Notes under the pieces: model-generated
What the model was told of the DNA's origin: nothing
Database searches by the model: none
Seen by the model: the letters and a program-made list of their open reading frames with translations, nothing else
Program-made: the position numbers and the translations under genes
Source of the DNA: Pegea sp. RAD2-039
Lineage: Eukaryota > Chordata > Thaliacea > Salpida > Salpidae
Direction: 5' to 3'
NCBI GenBank assembly: GCA_034620365.1
Contig: JAQGEQ010000254.1
Span: 248,001 to 312,000 of the forward strand
DNA: 64,000 nucleotides
Shown here: piece after piece, positions 11,166-23,400 of the stretch
Numbering within the stretch: the stretch's first letter is position 1
Layout of the letters: every line of letters starts with the position of its first letter

Positions 11166-13143
11166 CTAATCTTTCTTGATTAGTTCATCTTCTTTAGCCA
11201 AAGCCGAAAGTAATTCCTTCTTCTTGATGGCCATGCGTTCTTCTCGGCGCTTACGTACTTCTTTGTTCTTTTGACGACGAGCACTTGCTTGATCGCTGTA
11301 GGAAATCTCGAATTAATCGACCGCCACCAAGTGGTAGCTCTTTAATCTTACCTAAACATCTTAGCACGAGCTTGTTTAGCTTTCTGCTTGTGAATATGTT
11401 CCATCAAAGTCTTCTTATTCTTGAAACCATTACCTTTGGCTTTCAAGTAAAGTTCGTGGTACCTGACGAGAAATCACATTTCAGTATTTTTGAAGCAGAA
11501 TAGGAAATGAGAGATGAAGAGACAAGCACTCAGCCTCGTCATCTATCTTCAGTGGTATTCAGAAGTTTAGGTAACCAAGTTGTTTTCATCATCGTATTCA
11601 AAATAAAGATACAAATAGAAGAAGACTCACATATATTTATCGATCTTCTTGTTTTCTCTGTATTTCTTGAGGAAACGTCGAAGAACTCTCATTTTTCTGA
11701 TCCACAGGATTTTTTCAGGCATACGAGCATTTGCTGTACCCTTTCTTTTACCTAATCAAAAATCTTTGATTAAATATCATCAGAAATTATCGAAGTTGTT
11801 CAAGAAAGTAATTAAATGTATTCAGGCTCGTCATCTTTTCATCATGATCAAATTCAGATGATTTAAGGTAGCACATTTTTATCATCATCATACAAATACA
11901 ACTTTTATATTCTCAATTTTTAACTTACCCAATCCACTGTGTCGACCCTTACGACGCGCGATTGTGTTCTTTCGAACACGGGCACGCGAATGGACAGCAA
12001 CAGGTTTTCGGATGATCAAACCATCTTTTATCAATTTTCTCACGTTTTGGCCTGTAATCAACAAGTTAATGATTTTTTACAAACGGTTTGATTGATCTTA
12101 CGCGAGTTGGAGTTTGAGATCATTGAAGTCTCGTTTGGATCTATCCAGATTTTGTTTTGGCCGCATTTCATGACATCGGCAGCTAGCCGCTTTTGCAGCC
12201 TCAAGGTACTAAAAATTGAAATTTTTAAGATTAGTAAGATGCTAAAAAGCTGATTTCAAATAAAAGTCAAATATAGTCTAAGAATATATAATTCTATATA
12301 AATGTTCAAAAAACATATTTACTACTTTAAAATAAATATAATTCTATTATTATAATCAAATTAAGTTTTTTTAAAATATAAAAAATTACAAGTATATCAT
12401 AAAACTATTCTAAAATATTTAAATATTTAATTAAAACATTTGAAAATAATACTTAGATAAATAATAATCATGAAAAATAAAACTTAATTTAATATATCAA
12501 AAATATATAAATCATCAAATTTAAAAAATCTATATATATTTTTATACTGAATAATATAAAAAGTTTATAGCAAATTATAGAACAATATTCATAAAACTGA
12601 ATATAAATTTATCTTTAATTTAAAAAATTATTAGTAAATTCAAAACACCACAAAGAAACTATTTATAAAATTTTATAATAAATTTTTATAAATTTATTCA
12701 ATTTTTTAGGCAAATAATTGAAATAAAAGCACTCAGACTCGTCATCGTTTGAATCATTTTCAAATTCATAAATAGGTAGCCTTTTTTTCATCATTGTGCT
12801 CAAAGTTAACAAATTGTGACAATAAAATATTTATAAGAAATATATTAAAAATTGAAAATATCAGTTTCAAACTTTTTTGTCAAATAACATTAAAAACTCA
12901 AAAACTAACCAACAAATTAAAACCTTCAGTAAAAATTATGACAAAAAACTTAAATTTTAAATAATTCTTCAAATAAATCATAGCAACAATTATTTTCGTT
13001 AAAAAAAATCAACTAATAAAAAAAATAGCCACTACAACAGGAACAAACTTTATTTTCAGAAATAAATGCTGCGTACATATATCAAAAATAAAAATAATTA
13101 AATACTAAATAGATTTAGATTATAAAAATGGAATCTACCTCAT
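11166..13143 (-). CDS. RPL19: 60S ribosomal protein L19 (eL19)
   Basis: eL19 is a structural protein of the large ribosomal subunit. Six exons: 13143-13139 (only 5 nt, ATGAG), 12208-12102, 12051-11929, 11751-11631, 11462-11352 and 11295-11166, giving 198 residues against about 196 in other animals. The N-terminus reads [20 protein letters not shown]. It continues with [60 protein letters not shown] and a long basic C-terminal helix. The intron after the second codon's second base is a common position for this gene. Introns 1, 3 and 4 (930, 177 and 168 nt) each host a box C/D snoRNA; introns 2 and 5 (50 and 56 nt) do not. Upstream, a pyrimidine run beginning near 13177 could be a TOP-type transcription start. 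Confidence 0.98.
11526..11597 (-). ncRNA. Box C/D snoRNA in RPL19 intron 4 (28S guide, copy 1)
   Basis: Read on the minus strand: box C ATGATGA (11592-11586) and box D CTGA (11533-11530). The 12 nt directly before box D, TAGATGACGAGG, are perfectly complementary to the conserved 28S rRNA stretch CCUCGUCAUCUA. By the box D plus 5 rule the methylated base would be the G in CCUCG. A second block TTGGTTACCT pairs, with one G-U, to AGGUAGCCAA just upstream in 28S. The terminal stem is weak, so the ends are approximate. Confidence 0.8.
11817..11894 (-). ncRNA. Box C/D snoRNA in RPL19 intron 3 (28S guide, copy 2)
   Basis: A clear terminal stem TGTAT/ATACA flanks box C (ATGATGA) and box D (CTGA, 11825-11822). 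The guide AGATGACGAG before box D matches the same 28S site as copy 1, with a mismatch next to box D. The second block GCTACCTTAA is a perfect 10-nt complement of UUAAGGUAGC in 28S. An internal CTGA and an ATGATGA resemble boxes D' and C'. Confidence 0.85.
12728..12800 (-). ncRNA. Box C/D snoRNA in RPL19 intron 1 (28S guide, copy 3)
   Basis: Terminal stem AGCAC/GTGCT encloses box C (ATGATGA) and box D (CTGA, 12736-12733). The guide GATGACGAG before box D matches the same 28S site, with a mismatch next to box D. The second block GGCTACCT complements AGGUAGCC. The order of elements is the same as in the other two copies, so the three are paralogues or convergent guides. Confidence 0.85.
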
Positions 13144-16100
13144 TTTGAAGGTTGCTTGGTACACTCTATGCGAAAAGAACTAACTGGCAAGCTGACTGAC
13201 TAACTAAACTTTTTTTCACAACTACTCGTGCAAAATAAAAAGGCCAGTTTAAATTTAGATTTTGAAGTACTGGCTAATTAAACATTTAATGTTTAAACTA
13301 TAATAAAAGATAACAATTTTTTATATTCTTTTTTTCGAAAATAATTATGTATTAATCTTAGAGTAATAAACTTTTTAACACTATCTTTAGCTTATTTTTT
13401 ACGATACTTTTCTTCTCTTAAGTAAATAGTAAATAAAAAAAATACTTTTAACTAAATTTCTAATATCAAAAGTGAAATAATTTCTTTACTATTTACTACA
13501 TTTAATTAGGGTCAATTAATCGAATTTCTTAAACACTAATATGTATAGAGTTTTATGATGTGTGAATCTATTTGTAAATTTGTATGTTTTTCTGTAAGAA
13601 AAGTTCTTAGTTTATACTAACAAATATTTTAATGGCACGTGTGATTTTTATTATTTAGTTAATTTTTTAGATGCATTGAATTTATCAATTAAAACAACTT
13701 TTTTAGAATAAAACTAGATTTATAGGTGCTTAAACGTCTAACACAGAAGTTTATTTGCCTACATAATGAATAATAAAACCAAAGGCACGTAAGCTGGTAG
13801 TTATTAAACAAATTACTATAAAAAATGCATTGTAGTTTTCTAAAATATCCAGATGAGTATTCATTTTAGCGATTATCAGGTTAGTTACTCCTAAAAATAA
13901 AAAGCACAGTTTTATTTATTCTATTTTATATATTTTACAAATTACACGTTTAATACAGATTACATATTATACATATTAGACATATTATACGTATCGGTTA
14001 CAGAAATTGCCTTATTTTGATTATCTTCAAACAAATAATTAAAAACTGAAATTAACTATTGGCTACGAAAGTTACTTATATTAGATGTTCAATATAATAT
14101 AAAATTACTCAGTGTAGTCCATAAGTCTTGATAATAGTGTTTTTTACAAACGTATTTCATAATAATGAATTTGAAAATATTTCTTTTGATAACAAAAAAC
14201 TCTCTCTTAAAATACATAATCTTAGAATCAGACTTTTGCTGAAGGCTATTACAACTGATTTTCATGAATTAAATAACTTAATAAGCTACAGTATTCAACT
14301 CAACTCTTAATCAAAGCAAATAGTTCATCCTAAAGAGAAGGTGAAGTTGTTTGTATTTAAGGTAGGAGGTACAGTATATTTATATTTTTAGATTTAAAAG
14401 AGATCCTTTTCAGGCAACCTAGACATTTCACTGATTATTCCTACTTCAAGCTAGCGGACAAACTATTGTTTCACTTTGGTAAGTTTTAAGCCGACAGAGT
14501 TTCAGTTTACTTTATTACTTTTTGCAAGGTTTTAGCTTTGCAACCGTCTTACTGAAGAAAAGTCACCGTTTCTGGCTACATGCAGCATTTATATAGTGTT
14601 TCCAATTTATTCAAACATTTTTTAAAACAAATTATCATTCAAATATACTAAACCAGTTGTATATAAAAAGTACATAGGTATTATAAAATAGTATGGGAAA
14701 GAGTATTACTTACAGAATTACGAGAATTGTTATTTTTTTGCTTAGGAATTCAGAAAGTCATCTTCTTAAATTGATCCTCGGCACTTGACAGTTGAAAAAG
14801 TTGAAGAAAAATTTAAAGATTGATAAAGGCATTAAGTGTTCATAATGACTATACATTTATAATACCATTCAAAACTGAAATAATAACGACTTTATAGCCG
14901 AAGATTTTTTGATAGGTAGTGATTGTTCTATTGCCTATATCCTTTTTAATTGATTGTTGGCAGTTGGAAGTAATAATCCACCCTTTTTATTAAAAGTAAT
15001 CTTTAGCTTTAACCAAATTGTAATGTCGTAATATTTTTGATACAATTTGAATACAATCTTTTTGATCTAGCTTTAAAGTAATATTGTACAGATATTGATG
15101 TTGAATAATCTATTACAGACTTTGTATTGTAATTCTATTTACTTAAGAACGCTTAAAAATTTGAGAGGTAAATCTTTTAATTTGGTTTACTGAAGGAATG
15201 TAACGTTCTTACTTAAACTATTTTGAAAATACTTACCAAGTAAAATCATATTAGTCTATAAGATTCTAGTTTATGTTTGTTTTTTAAACAAAATTTTTTG
15301 AAAGTTTATTTTAATACACATTTTTAATAAAAATATGATTTACTGGTATCATAATTTTTCGGAGTGAAATATTTTTTTTGCCAAAAAATTCAACAAAAAA
15401 ATTTTTTAAATAACTTTTTATAATTTTCTAACTTATTAACAGTTGAAACTAAAGCAAAATACATTTCAAGGTAGTTATTAAAATAAAATAAAATGGAGTT
15501 TTTTTCACCAACGTTAAAAATTTTGGGATCATTTAGCTGGTTTCATGGCTTTTTCCGCATGGGTAGTTTTATCGAAGCATTATGTTATAACAGAATAGTT
15601 ATAATCCATGAGCCTCTTGTCGAGTTGAGTATGGCTCGTAGTTTATTTAAAAAATTTTTGTCGAACTCATAACCTGCTTGTCTGTATTTTTTTCACCTGA
15701 TAATTATTTTTTTCAATTAAAGCAATTAATCGTAGTGAAAAGTTTTTAAAATATTTTTATTTGAATTTGCTATTTTGAAAATCGTTTTTTTTGCGTTGTG
15801 TTTGCGACTTTTTAAATGAATTTAAATTGTTTTGATATTTTCAATTCTTATTTTAATAGTCAATACCTTTTATTACTGAACTACTTTATATCTTCTCTAT
15901 AAGCTAATTGACCCTTTTAAAATAGGCAAAAAATATTTTCAGAGTTTAAGTTATATTTGAATAATTTTGTAAGATGTTTTGTATTTAATTTTTTTGTGCA
16001 ATTCTGCTAGTAGCAGCATTTGTAATATTTATTTAATATAGTTTGAATTTATATTATAAATGTAGATAAAATTGTTAAAATTATTTCTTTATTTTATGGC

Positions 16101-16658
16101 CATGTTAAATATATATTTTTTTTTCAAACTATAAATTTTAATATGAATTTATTCTCTTTATAATTCTTTTATAAAATTTCTGTGTTTGCCTCAACAAATT
16201 GCTGAAAGTTTTATTCAGTCTCTGAATTTTTATATTTTTTTTACTAAATATTTAACACTTTCTCATATTATTCAGTAGAGTATTTTCAAAGACCAAATAA
16301 TATTTTTTTATATAACAGTTCACTCCATTGCTTATCATTTATTTATGATTTTTTTTGTATTTGATTAAATCTGATAAAGGTATATAGATGAAAGTATACT
16401 AAATACAAACATTCCTAGATTATAATTTATTCACTAGTAAACTATAGATCTGATTGTTTACCATTTTTATGTTTTCTGTCTTGTATCAACTATATTTGTT
16501 TAGTACATTAGATCACAATTTATTTTTATACTAAGATAAGTAAATAACATTATTATTATAAAAAAGCAATTTTTTGAATATTTAATGTTCATTATGCTCA
16601 TGTAATAATTTAAATTTATTAGACATCTTGCTAACTACCTAAATAGGCAATATAAATT
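13144..16658. other. Intergenic region between divergent RPL19 and G3BP
   Basis: About 3.5 kb of AT-rich DNA between two divergent genes. The RPL19 promoter must lie at its left end. There is a short tandem array of ACATATTATAC-like units near 13965-13998 and a TTGCAA inverted repeat near 14526. I see no exon, tRNA or recognisable mobile element. Confidence 0.5.
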
Positions 16659-18950
16659 ATGGTTTTGATGGAAACTCTAAATACTGGCAAACCTAAGCTA
16701 CCAGTTCCAAGCTTAATTGGACAAGAATTTGTTCGTCAGTACTATACATTACTGAACAGGGCACCTGAAGTGATCTATAAGTAAGTTGTATTTTTGTTGT
16801 CAGCTCAGCATCTTGTATTTTTGATGATTAATTTGTTATTTTTCTCTAGATTTTATGATTCACAATCATCTTATGTTCATGGAGGAACTTATCGAGATGG
16901 TGAACCAGAACTCCCATCAATTGGAAGAAATGTAAGTTTTATCTATCTAACATAAAAAAAAAACTTGATGTAGTGGCAAGTACTTTAAACTTATCAAATA
17001 TTTTCTGCAGCAAATCCATTCAAAGATTATGTCTTTGGGTTTTCGAGACTGCCGAACGAAGATCCGGCAAGTAGATGCTCATGAAAGTATCAGCAAATCT
17101 GTAGTGGTTCAAGTTACTGGAGAGATTTCTAACCGAGATCGCCCTCTTCGTCGCTTCATGCAAACTTTTGTTCTAGCTCCTCAGGTATGTTTATATATCA
17201 GCTTGACAAGACATATCAGTGATGCTAGCTTGAATCCTACTTTTAAATTTCATCATAAAAAGCTTCGTTTTCTGTTTCACTTCAGTTTTACTACTAATGT
17301 CTTACTTAAGTGCCTCATTACATTTTCTTTCTACTTTAATACTAGCCATGATCTGAAGCATTTCATATACTAGCTTACCACTGCGCTTGAAATCTTATTA
17401 ATGATCTTAAGGGTTTTGGGGCTGCTCTTGCCCTAGAACTCCTATAAACGTAGTTCACTTCATTCTGCTAGATTACCTTGGGTAATTTTTAATGAGTTGA
17501 AACACTGCAGGATATTCACAATCCTTACAAGTACTACGTCTATAACGATATATTTCGTTATCAAGATGAAGTGTTCTGTGAAGGAACTGACGGAAATTGG
17601 GAAGTTCAAACCGGTAGGTAGCCCACAAAACCTCATCGAGCATCTTAATTATTCCATCATTGATTGAATAGAGAGTGAAAGTCAACGTGAAACTCCTCCT
17701 GCTGCTACTACTGCTTCAACTGAATCTGCTGATCCTCAAGAAGTAGTTGAAGAAGCTGAGAGCGTGAACAAGAACGGGTCTGAAGTTTATGCGGTTTTGA
17801 CCAATGGAGTCGAAGAGAATCCTGTTAATGAGGCATCACCAGACTCGGAAAAAGTAGAAGATGGTTCTACAACTGAAGCAACTACATCTGCAACTACAAC
17901 ATCTTCAGTGTCTGATGTCACACCGGAACCGGAAGTGAAAGAAGAAGTGAGTCGATGCAATCGCGATCTAACTATTCACTGACTCCTCATTTCATCTAGA
18001 TGGAAGTCGCCCCAAAAACTCCTCAATCTCCAGAAGCTGCAACCGCGACCAGTTTCACTGAACCGGAACCAGCTGTTTCTCTGTCCAAGAAATCATGGGC
18101 TGAATTGGCCAAGACAAGTCCAAAGAAAAGTTCCAGTCCACCTAGCCGACCACCAGCACCTGTCAAGGCAGTTGTTATGGTAACGTGATTGTTCTTCGAC
18201 GCGATTCTTCGATTCTAACTTCGATTTAATCAACAGCCTTCACCAAGTGAAGTACCACCAACTGAAACACCACCAGTTGCCAACCCTGAACCAAAAACCA
18301 ACCATCGCAACCATCGTTCCAACCATTCTGGTCGTTTAGGAGGAAACTTCACGCCGCGTGACGACGACAACCACCACAAGCGAACAGCGACCAGCTCATC
18401 GGGAAACTCGACTCAAACACGCTATCCGGACGCTCAACAAATCTTTGTCGGAAATCTCACCAATGAGATCACTGAGATGGATTTGAAGAATCATTTCTCC
18501 GGTAAGTGAATCGCTTCTCGTCATTATGACGTCACTAAGCATCGATTTATCAGAATTTGGAACTGTGTTGGAAGCTAGGATCAATCAGAGCCACTCAAAT
18601 ACTCCCAACTTCGGCTTCGTGATTTTTGAAGACACAAAAACCGTCCAACATGTGTTGAAAGTCTTGGTAAGTGACCCACAACCACCTGTCCCTGACCACA
18701 ACTGACTGACTTGGTGTGTTGTTGACAGCCGAATCAGATCAAGCGTATCAGGATGAATATCGAGGAAAAGAAACAGCGAAATCGCGATAACGGGAATCGA
18801 CGAATGGGAGGCGGCGGCGATTATTCACGAAAGCCGGGAAATATGATTCGACGAAATGGAGGAATGCGCGACTCTGGAAGACGTGAAAGGCAACAACCGC
18901 GCGAAGGGGCCAACCAAAAACAGAATTACAATGGAAACCCTCGACGATGA
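16659..18950 (+). CDS. G3BP: Ras GTPase-activating protein-binding protein (G3BP), stress granule RNA-binding protein
   Basis: G3BP nucleates stress granules by binding RNA and partner proteins. Nine exons: 16659-16780, 16850-16931, 17011-17184, 17511-17613, 17672-17946, 18000-18179, 18237-18501, 18554-18666 and 18729-18950, giving 511 residues. An N-terminal NTF2-like domain spans about residues 12-140 ([56 protein letters not shown]). An acidic, Thr/Glu/Pro-rich disordered linker follows. One RRM lies near residues 365-435 (RNP2-type QIFVGNL, RNP1-type FGFVIFE). The C-terminus is rich in Arg and Gly. This domain order is diagnostic. Exons 5-9 are noticeably more GC-rich than surrounding DNA. 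An ATG three codons downstream (VLM-ETL) is an alternative start. Confidence 0.94.
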
Positions 18951-19396
18951 GATGAAGACGGCGCGCGATGTTTGGTCGCTGTATCCCAGCAACCACCCAC
19001 CACCACAATCTTTTCGAACAATTAACAAAAGTTTCCCTTTTTTCAATTTTTTTTCAGTTTATCATCTCTTAGATATCTGATTATAGAGTTTTGGTCTCAA
19101 TAGTTCGAGACTTAATCGAGTAGAAGCCGCCGACGATGAATTGCTACGAGTTGCCGCCGCCGCTCTATTTTCATTTCTTTTTTTTTTAATTTCTTTTTTT
19201 TTCTTCGTTTATGAGAGACTTTGATGGGCAACTTCCGTCTTTGTTGTTACTCGCTACAGATATTTATATTGTCCAAAAACTCCCCCAGCCACCCACCGCA
19301 GTTACGTCTCCATTTTTTATGTTCTATTAACTAACACCCCCTGTCCCACACCAACAAAACATTTTTAGCTGTAACCGACCACAATTGATTTCTTTG

Positions 19397-19402
19397 AATA
19401 AA
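19397..19402 (+). terminator. Poly(A) signal of G3BP
   Basis: AATAAA followed by a T/GT-rich tract, about 450 bp after the stop codon. The stretch between holds several poly-T runs consistent with a 3' UTR. Confidence 0.65.
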
Positions 19403-20361
19403 CTCTTTTGTAAACTCCTGTCTCCTCATCTAATTTTAAAGATTTAAAAAGAAATCTACTCGATTGATTGAGAGAATTTCTTTAAAGGTATCGACTGTTC
19501 CGTCCGATTTATTTGCCGGACATGTGTCAACTCTATTGGAGTTCCATGACTTCAATCGCAGAAATAAAATCCTAAAATAGAATTTGATTTGATATCAAAT
19601 AGTTGGATTCAGTCCTTTTAAAGAAAGACTGATGTGAAGCAACTTGTTTTAGTCTAAAATTCGTAAATAAACTTTTGGAAACAAAAACTTATTTCTAAAA
19701 GATGAGATTAATGAAGACCATCTCATCAGACTGAAGTTCAGGAGTTTTGAAATGGTCCAACAATTAAACCTGAAATAAATCCTAATACAACTTTATCCAA
19801 ATTATGCAAAACTCGAGTGGCTTGTAGAAAAACCAGATTTCGTGATCTAATATTCATGTTTCTACAGAAGTTTGACAATTGATGATGGAGATCTATTTAG
19901 TATCAATATAATTGGGTTAGATTTTACACAAGTTAAACTGCTCTGAACATAAATAAGCTTTTTGAGATTTGAATGATTTAGAGAGTAGCTGGAAGTAAGA
20001 ATAACTCACAAATCATATCATTGCTAAAAAACTTGAATCCAAAAATTTTGCTTATTTGTGTCAATGATAAAACTAAAAACCCTTCCAATTTGAAACCTTA
20101 AAATCGTTTCCGTAAATGAATATTAAAAAAGATAAACAAATTTCCCAAAAAAATTTATGGTTTCAAATGTTTATCATCAATTTAATAAATTCAAAAAGTT
20201 TTTGCAATGTTGTTTATAAATAATAACAACTGAAAGGTAACTAGATCTTTAAAGAATGACCTACATTAACCTGAATAGCGCTGGTAGCGGTTAATATTTC
20301 CACAGCTGTTGGCTTATAAGAAAGAAATACAAATTCATGATCTGAGTTCTCTGATTGTTTT
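19403..20361. other. Intergenic region upstream of the BTB-Kelch gene
   Basis: About 0.95 kb. It contains a short inverted repeat GTCCG/CGGAC near 19502-19522 and ATTAACC/GGTTAAT arms at 20265-20295, about 150 bp before the next gene. I see no coding content. Confidence 0.45.
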
Positions 20362-20369
20362 TATAAAAG
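20362..20369 (+). promoter_or_regulatory. TATA box candidate of the BTB-Kelch gene
   Basis: TATAAAAG lies 84 bp upstream of the start codon at 20446. The same octamer precedes the calmodulin-like gene at 32204. Confidence 0.45.
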
Positions 20370-20445
20370 CTCTTGTAAAAATATAATTGCAGAATAAGTA
20401 GTTTTCTAGTATCGACTACTAAAGCAGGTGAAAAGCAGATTTAAA

Positions 20446-23400
20446 ATGACTGAAGACAACTTTAGTGAAAGCTTGATTTGTGGATTAAGTGAACTTAGAA
20501 ATAATAACCAACTTACAGACATAACTTTTATAGTTGAAGGAAAAAAGTTGATTCCTTGTCACAGGTGATTATCTTGAAATTATTGTGATTATTTTTTTGT
20601 AAATTTTGATTGCTTTGATTTTAGTGATTTAGAAAGTGACTAGTCATATTTCTTAATTTTATTTATTTCATAAACATGAGAAAAAAATATATTTTAATAA
20701 AAGTCTTAAAAAATTGATTTAAAACCGTCATGCAAACTAATTGTGTTTTATTATAAATCATATGATGAAGAATTCAGTAAACAAAATTAATTATTTAAAA
20801 ATTGATAAGTTTAAAAAACTTTTAAAATTTAAGTTTTTTAATCAAATGGTTAAAAATATTTCCAGATCTGTTTTAGCGGCGACCTGCCCATATTTTAGAG
20901 GAATGTTTACAAATAGTCTTACTGAAAGCAACCAAGAGGAGGTTGAATTGAAAGGATGTACGTATGAAGCTGTTGAAATTCTTGTGAATTATCTTTATAC
21001 TGGGAAAGCAATTTTGACGGAGTACAATACACAAGATGTGTTGATTGCTAGTAGCATATATCAAGTATTTCTTAGTTAAGCAACTTTTAAATATAAAGAA
21101 TTTATTTTTAAACTAAAATTAAATTTAGAAGAAATATTTATTTTGAAGGGAATAAACTATAAAACTAAATATAAATGTTTCAAAATAGTTTTTTAACCAT
21201 TTTAAACCAAAAGTCTCAAATATTTTCATATAAATCATAAACTTTGTGGTTACAGGTCTCGGGTTTATACAAGTTATCATATCAATATATTATTGATCGT
21301 TTATCAGCCAGCAATTGTCTTCAAGCTTATTCTTTTTCAAAAAGAATATTTTGTGAAGAACTAAAAAGAAACTCGTTTCTAATGACAACCAAGTATTGCC
21401 GAGACATATTTCTTAGTGATGAGTTTTTAAACTCATCTAAAGATGTAGTAATAGACTTAATCTCTTCAGATGATTTAATTGTAAGGTCTCAAAATATCTT
21501 CAAATATTCTGATATGATTTGTAAACTTCTTCTCAAACTCTAGATAGATGATGAAGAGTCAGTTTATGAGGCTTCTCTTTCTTGGCTTGCTCATGATTTA
21601 AGGCAAAGAGTTAGTGATATAACTGAAGTATTTTCTCATGTTCGAATGGTGTTGTTGAAAGCGAAGTTTCTAGAAGAATGCTTGTTGGAGGTAATTTTAC
21701 TTTTTTGCTAAGTCATCCAAGAGATTTTTTCATCAATTTTTGCTTCCAGGAACCAATTTTAAAGGATTTTCCTGAGATTCAAAAACAGGTTTTAGCAGCA
21801 AAAAAATACCAAAATTTATCAGAATCTGCTACGTCACCTACCGGTTAGAAATTTAAACAATTTTAGTTTCTTTGAAATTATTAATTCTAAATACATTAAC
21901 TCCGAATAAAACAACTCTTCTGACGTCATTGTTCCACCGATAAATTAATTTCAGACTTATTACGATAGTTACATATGACGTCATCAGAAATGGCGATCAA
22001 ATCGCGATTCCTTTGAATACTCGACTCAGAGCTGGAATGAGTGTCAATGAGCTTCTTCTTTTCACCACTGGGAGGCGCTCTCGACTCTTTGACCCGCATA
22101 CTTCTCTATCTTATGGACGATCGAGTGATCACGTAGGCTTTGATGACGACGATGACGATCTAAGCGATGGTGACGTCACAATTCCTGAGATCAAGAACGC
22201 AGATTGTTACTCTTCAAGAAATGGAGAAGTTTATCTTCTTGGGGGTGAGTGATTTTTAAAGAACAAATTTTTAGGGATTTTTTTGGATTTCGATGTAAAA
22301 GTTGTGGATGATGCAATAAGTTCTCGACGAAGTAACCCGGATGTGTTTGTTGACTTCAATCAATATTTCATCTGTTTGTTTTTATTAAAGGCTATGTTTG
22401 TTGTCACGAATAAGCAAAAGTCAGATTGTTTGTTTAATTTTATTCTTTTCAAACAACTCTATTTCCAGATTGATTTAAATCTTGTGTTTTAAAGGCGAAT
22501 ATTTGGTGGAAAATTATTTGTAAAGGAATAAAAAGTTTCCTTAAAACACTTAATGTTTTAATTTCGGTTAAGCAAAATGAATTTTAAATCTTTTTACCAA
22601 CAAAATACTTTCTTATCTTTTCAGTTTCTCATATTTTATTCCCTTTTTATAGAAATGCCCAAAATTACTGAAAACATAAAATAAGTAGTTTATTTTTACT
22701 TTCAAATAGAAATAAGTAAGATTCACTTTAGTAAGCAAATGTTAAAAGGTTATGATTGTTTATAAACATGTACTAGTAGTCATTAAAATGTTCCAAAATG
22801 ATTTTGAAAGCTCGATATTCAAATGATCGATTTAATGAATCAGTGATGCATGAAGTCCACGTGACGTCATCGCGAGGTTCTTTTCTCCTATCGATTGATG
22901 TGAAATGTGAAAATAACTTTTTTTTTCTTCTTTTTGCTCCAACTAAGCAACCCAAAAGAGACTTTATCGATTTTGCTGTTGAGGAACGAATTTTGTGTTT
23001 AACAATTTGCAGTTTCAATTAATTCTAAAAAGCAGAAGTAAAATAGAAAGTAATTGCTACTTCCCAGGACTTTTCCTGACACAAAGCGAAGATGGGCAAA
23101 GCAACGAGTTTGTGTGCAAGTTTTGGAAACTAAATCCAGTCTCACTGGTCTGGGTCTCCCAGTCACCTCTTCCTCTTCCAAGGTATATGTCAGCCTTTGG
23201 AGAAATGAACAACAAAATCTATGTCTTGGGTAAACTGCTAATCAATTAAGATCAATTTATCAATTAATCATCTAGGAGGAAAATCTATTAAAGAAGGAAG
23301 ATGTTTAAGTAAAGTTCATATATTTGATCCAATCACAAATCTGTGGGAGGAAGGACCAGAAATGATCAGAAAGGTTTATGGACACTCCTGTGCCTCCTTA

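Noticed and set aside
17185-17373. Continuation of the G3BP exon into the following intron (open frame to 17373)
   Set aside because: A consensus donor follows the conserved LAPQ at 17184 and the next exon restores the NTF2 domain, so the extension is intron read-through.
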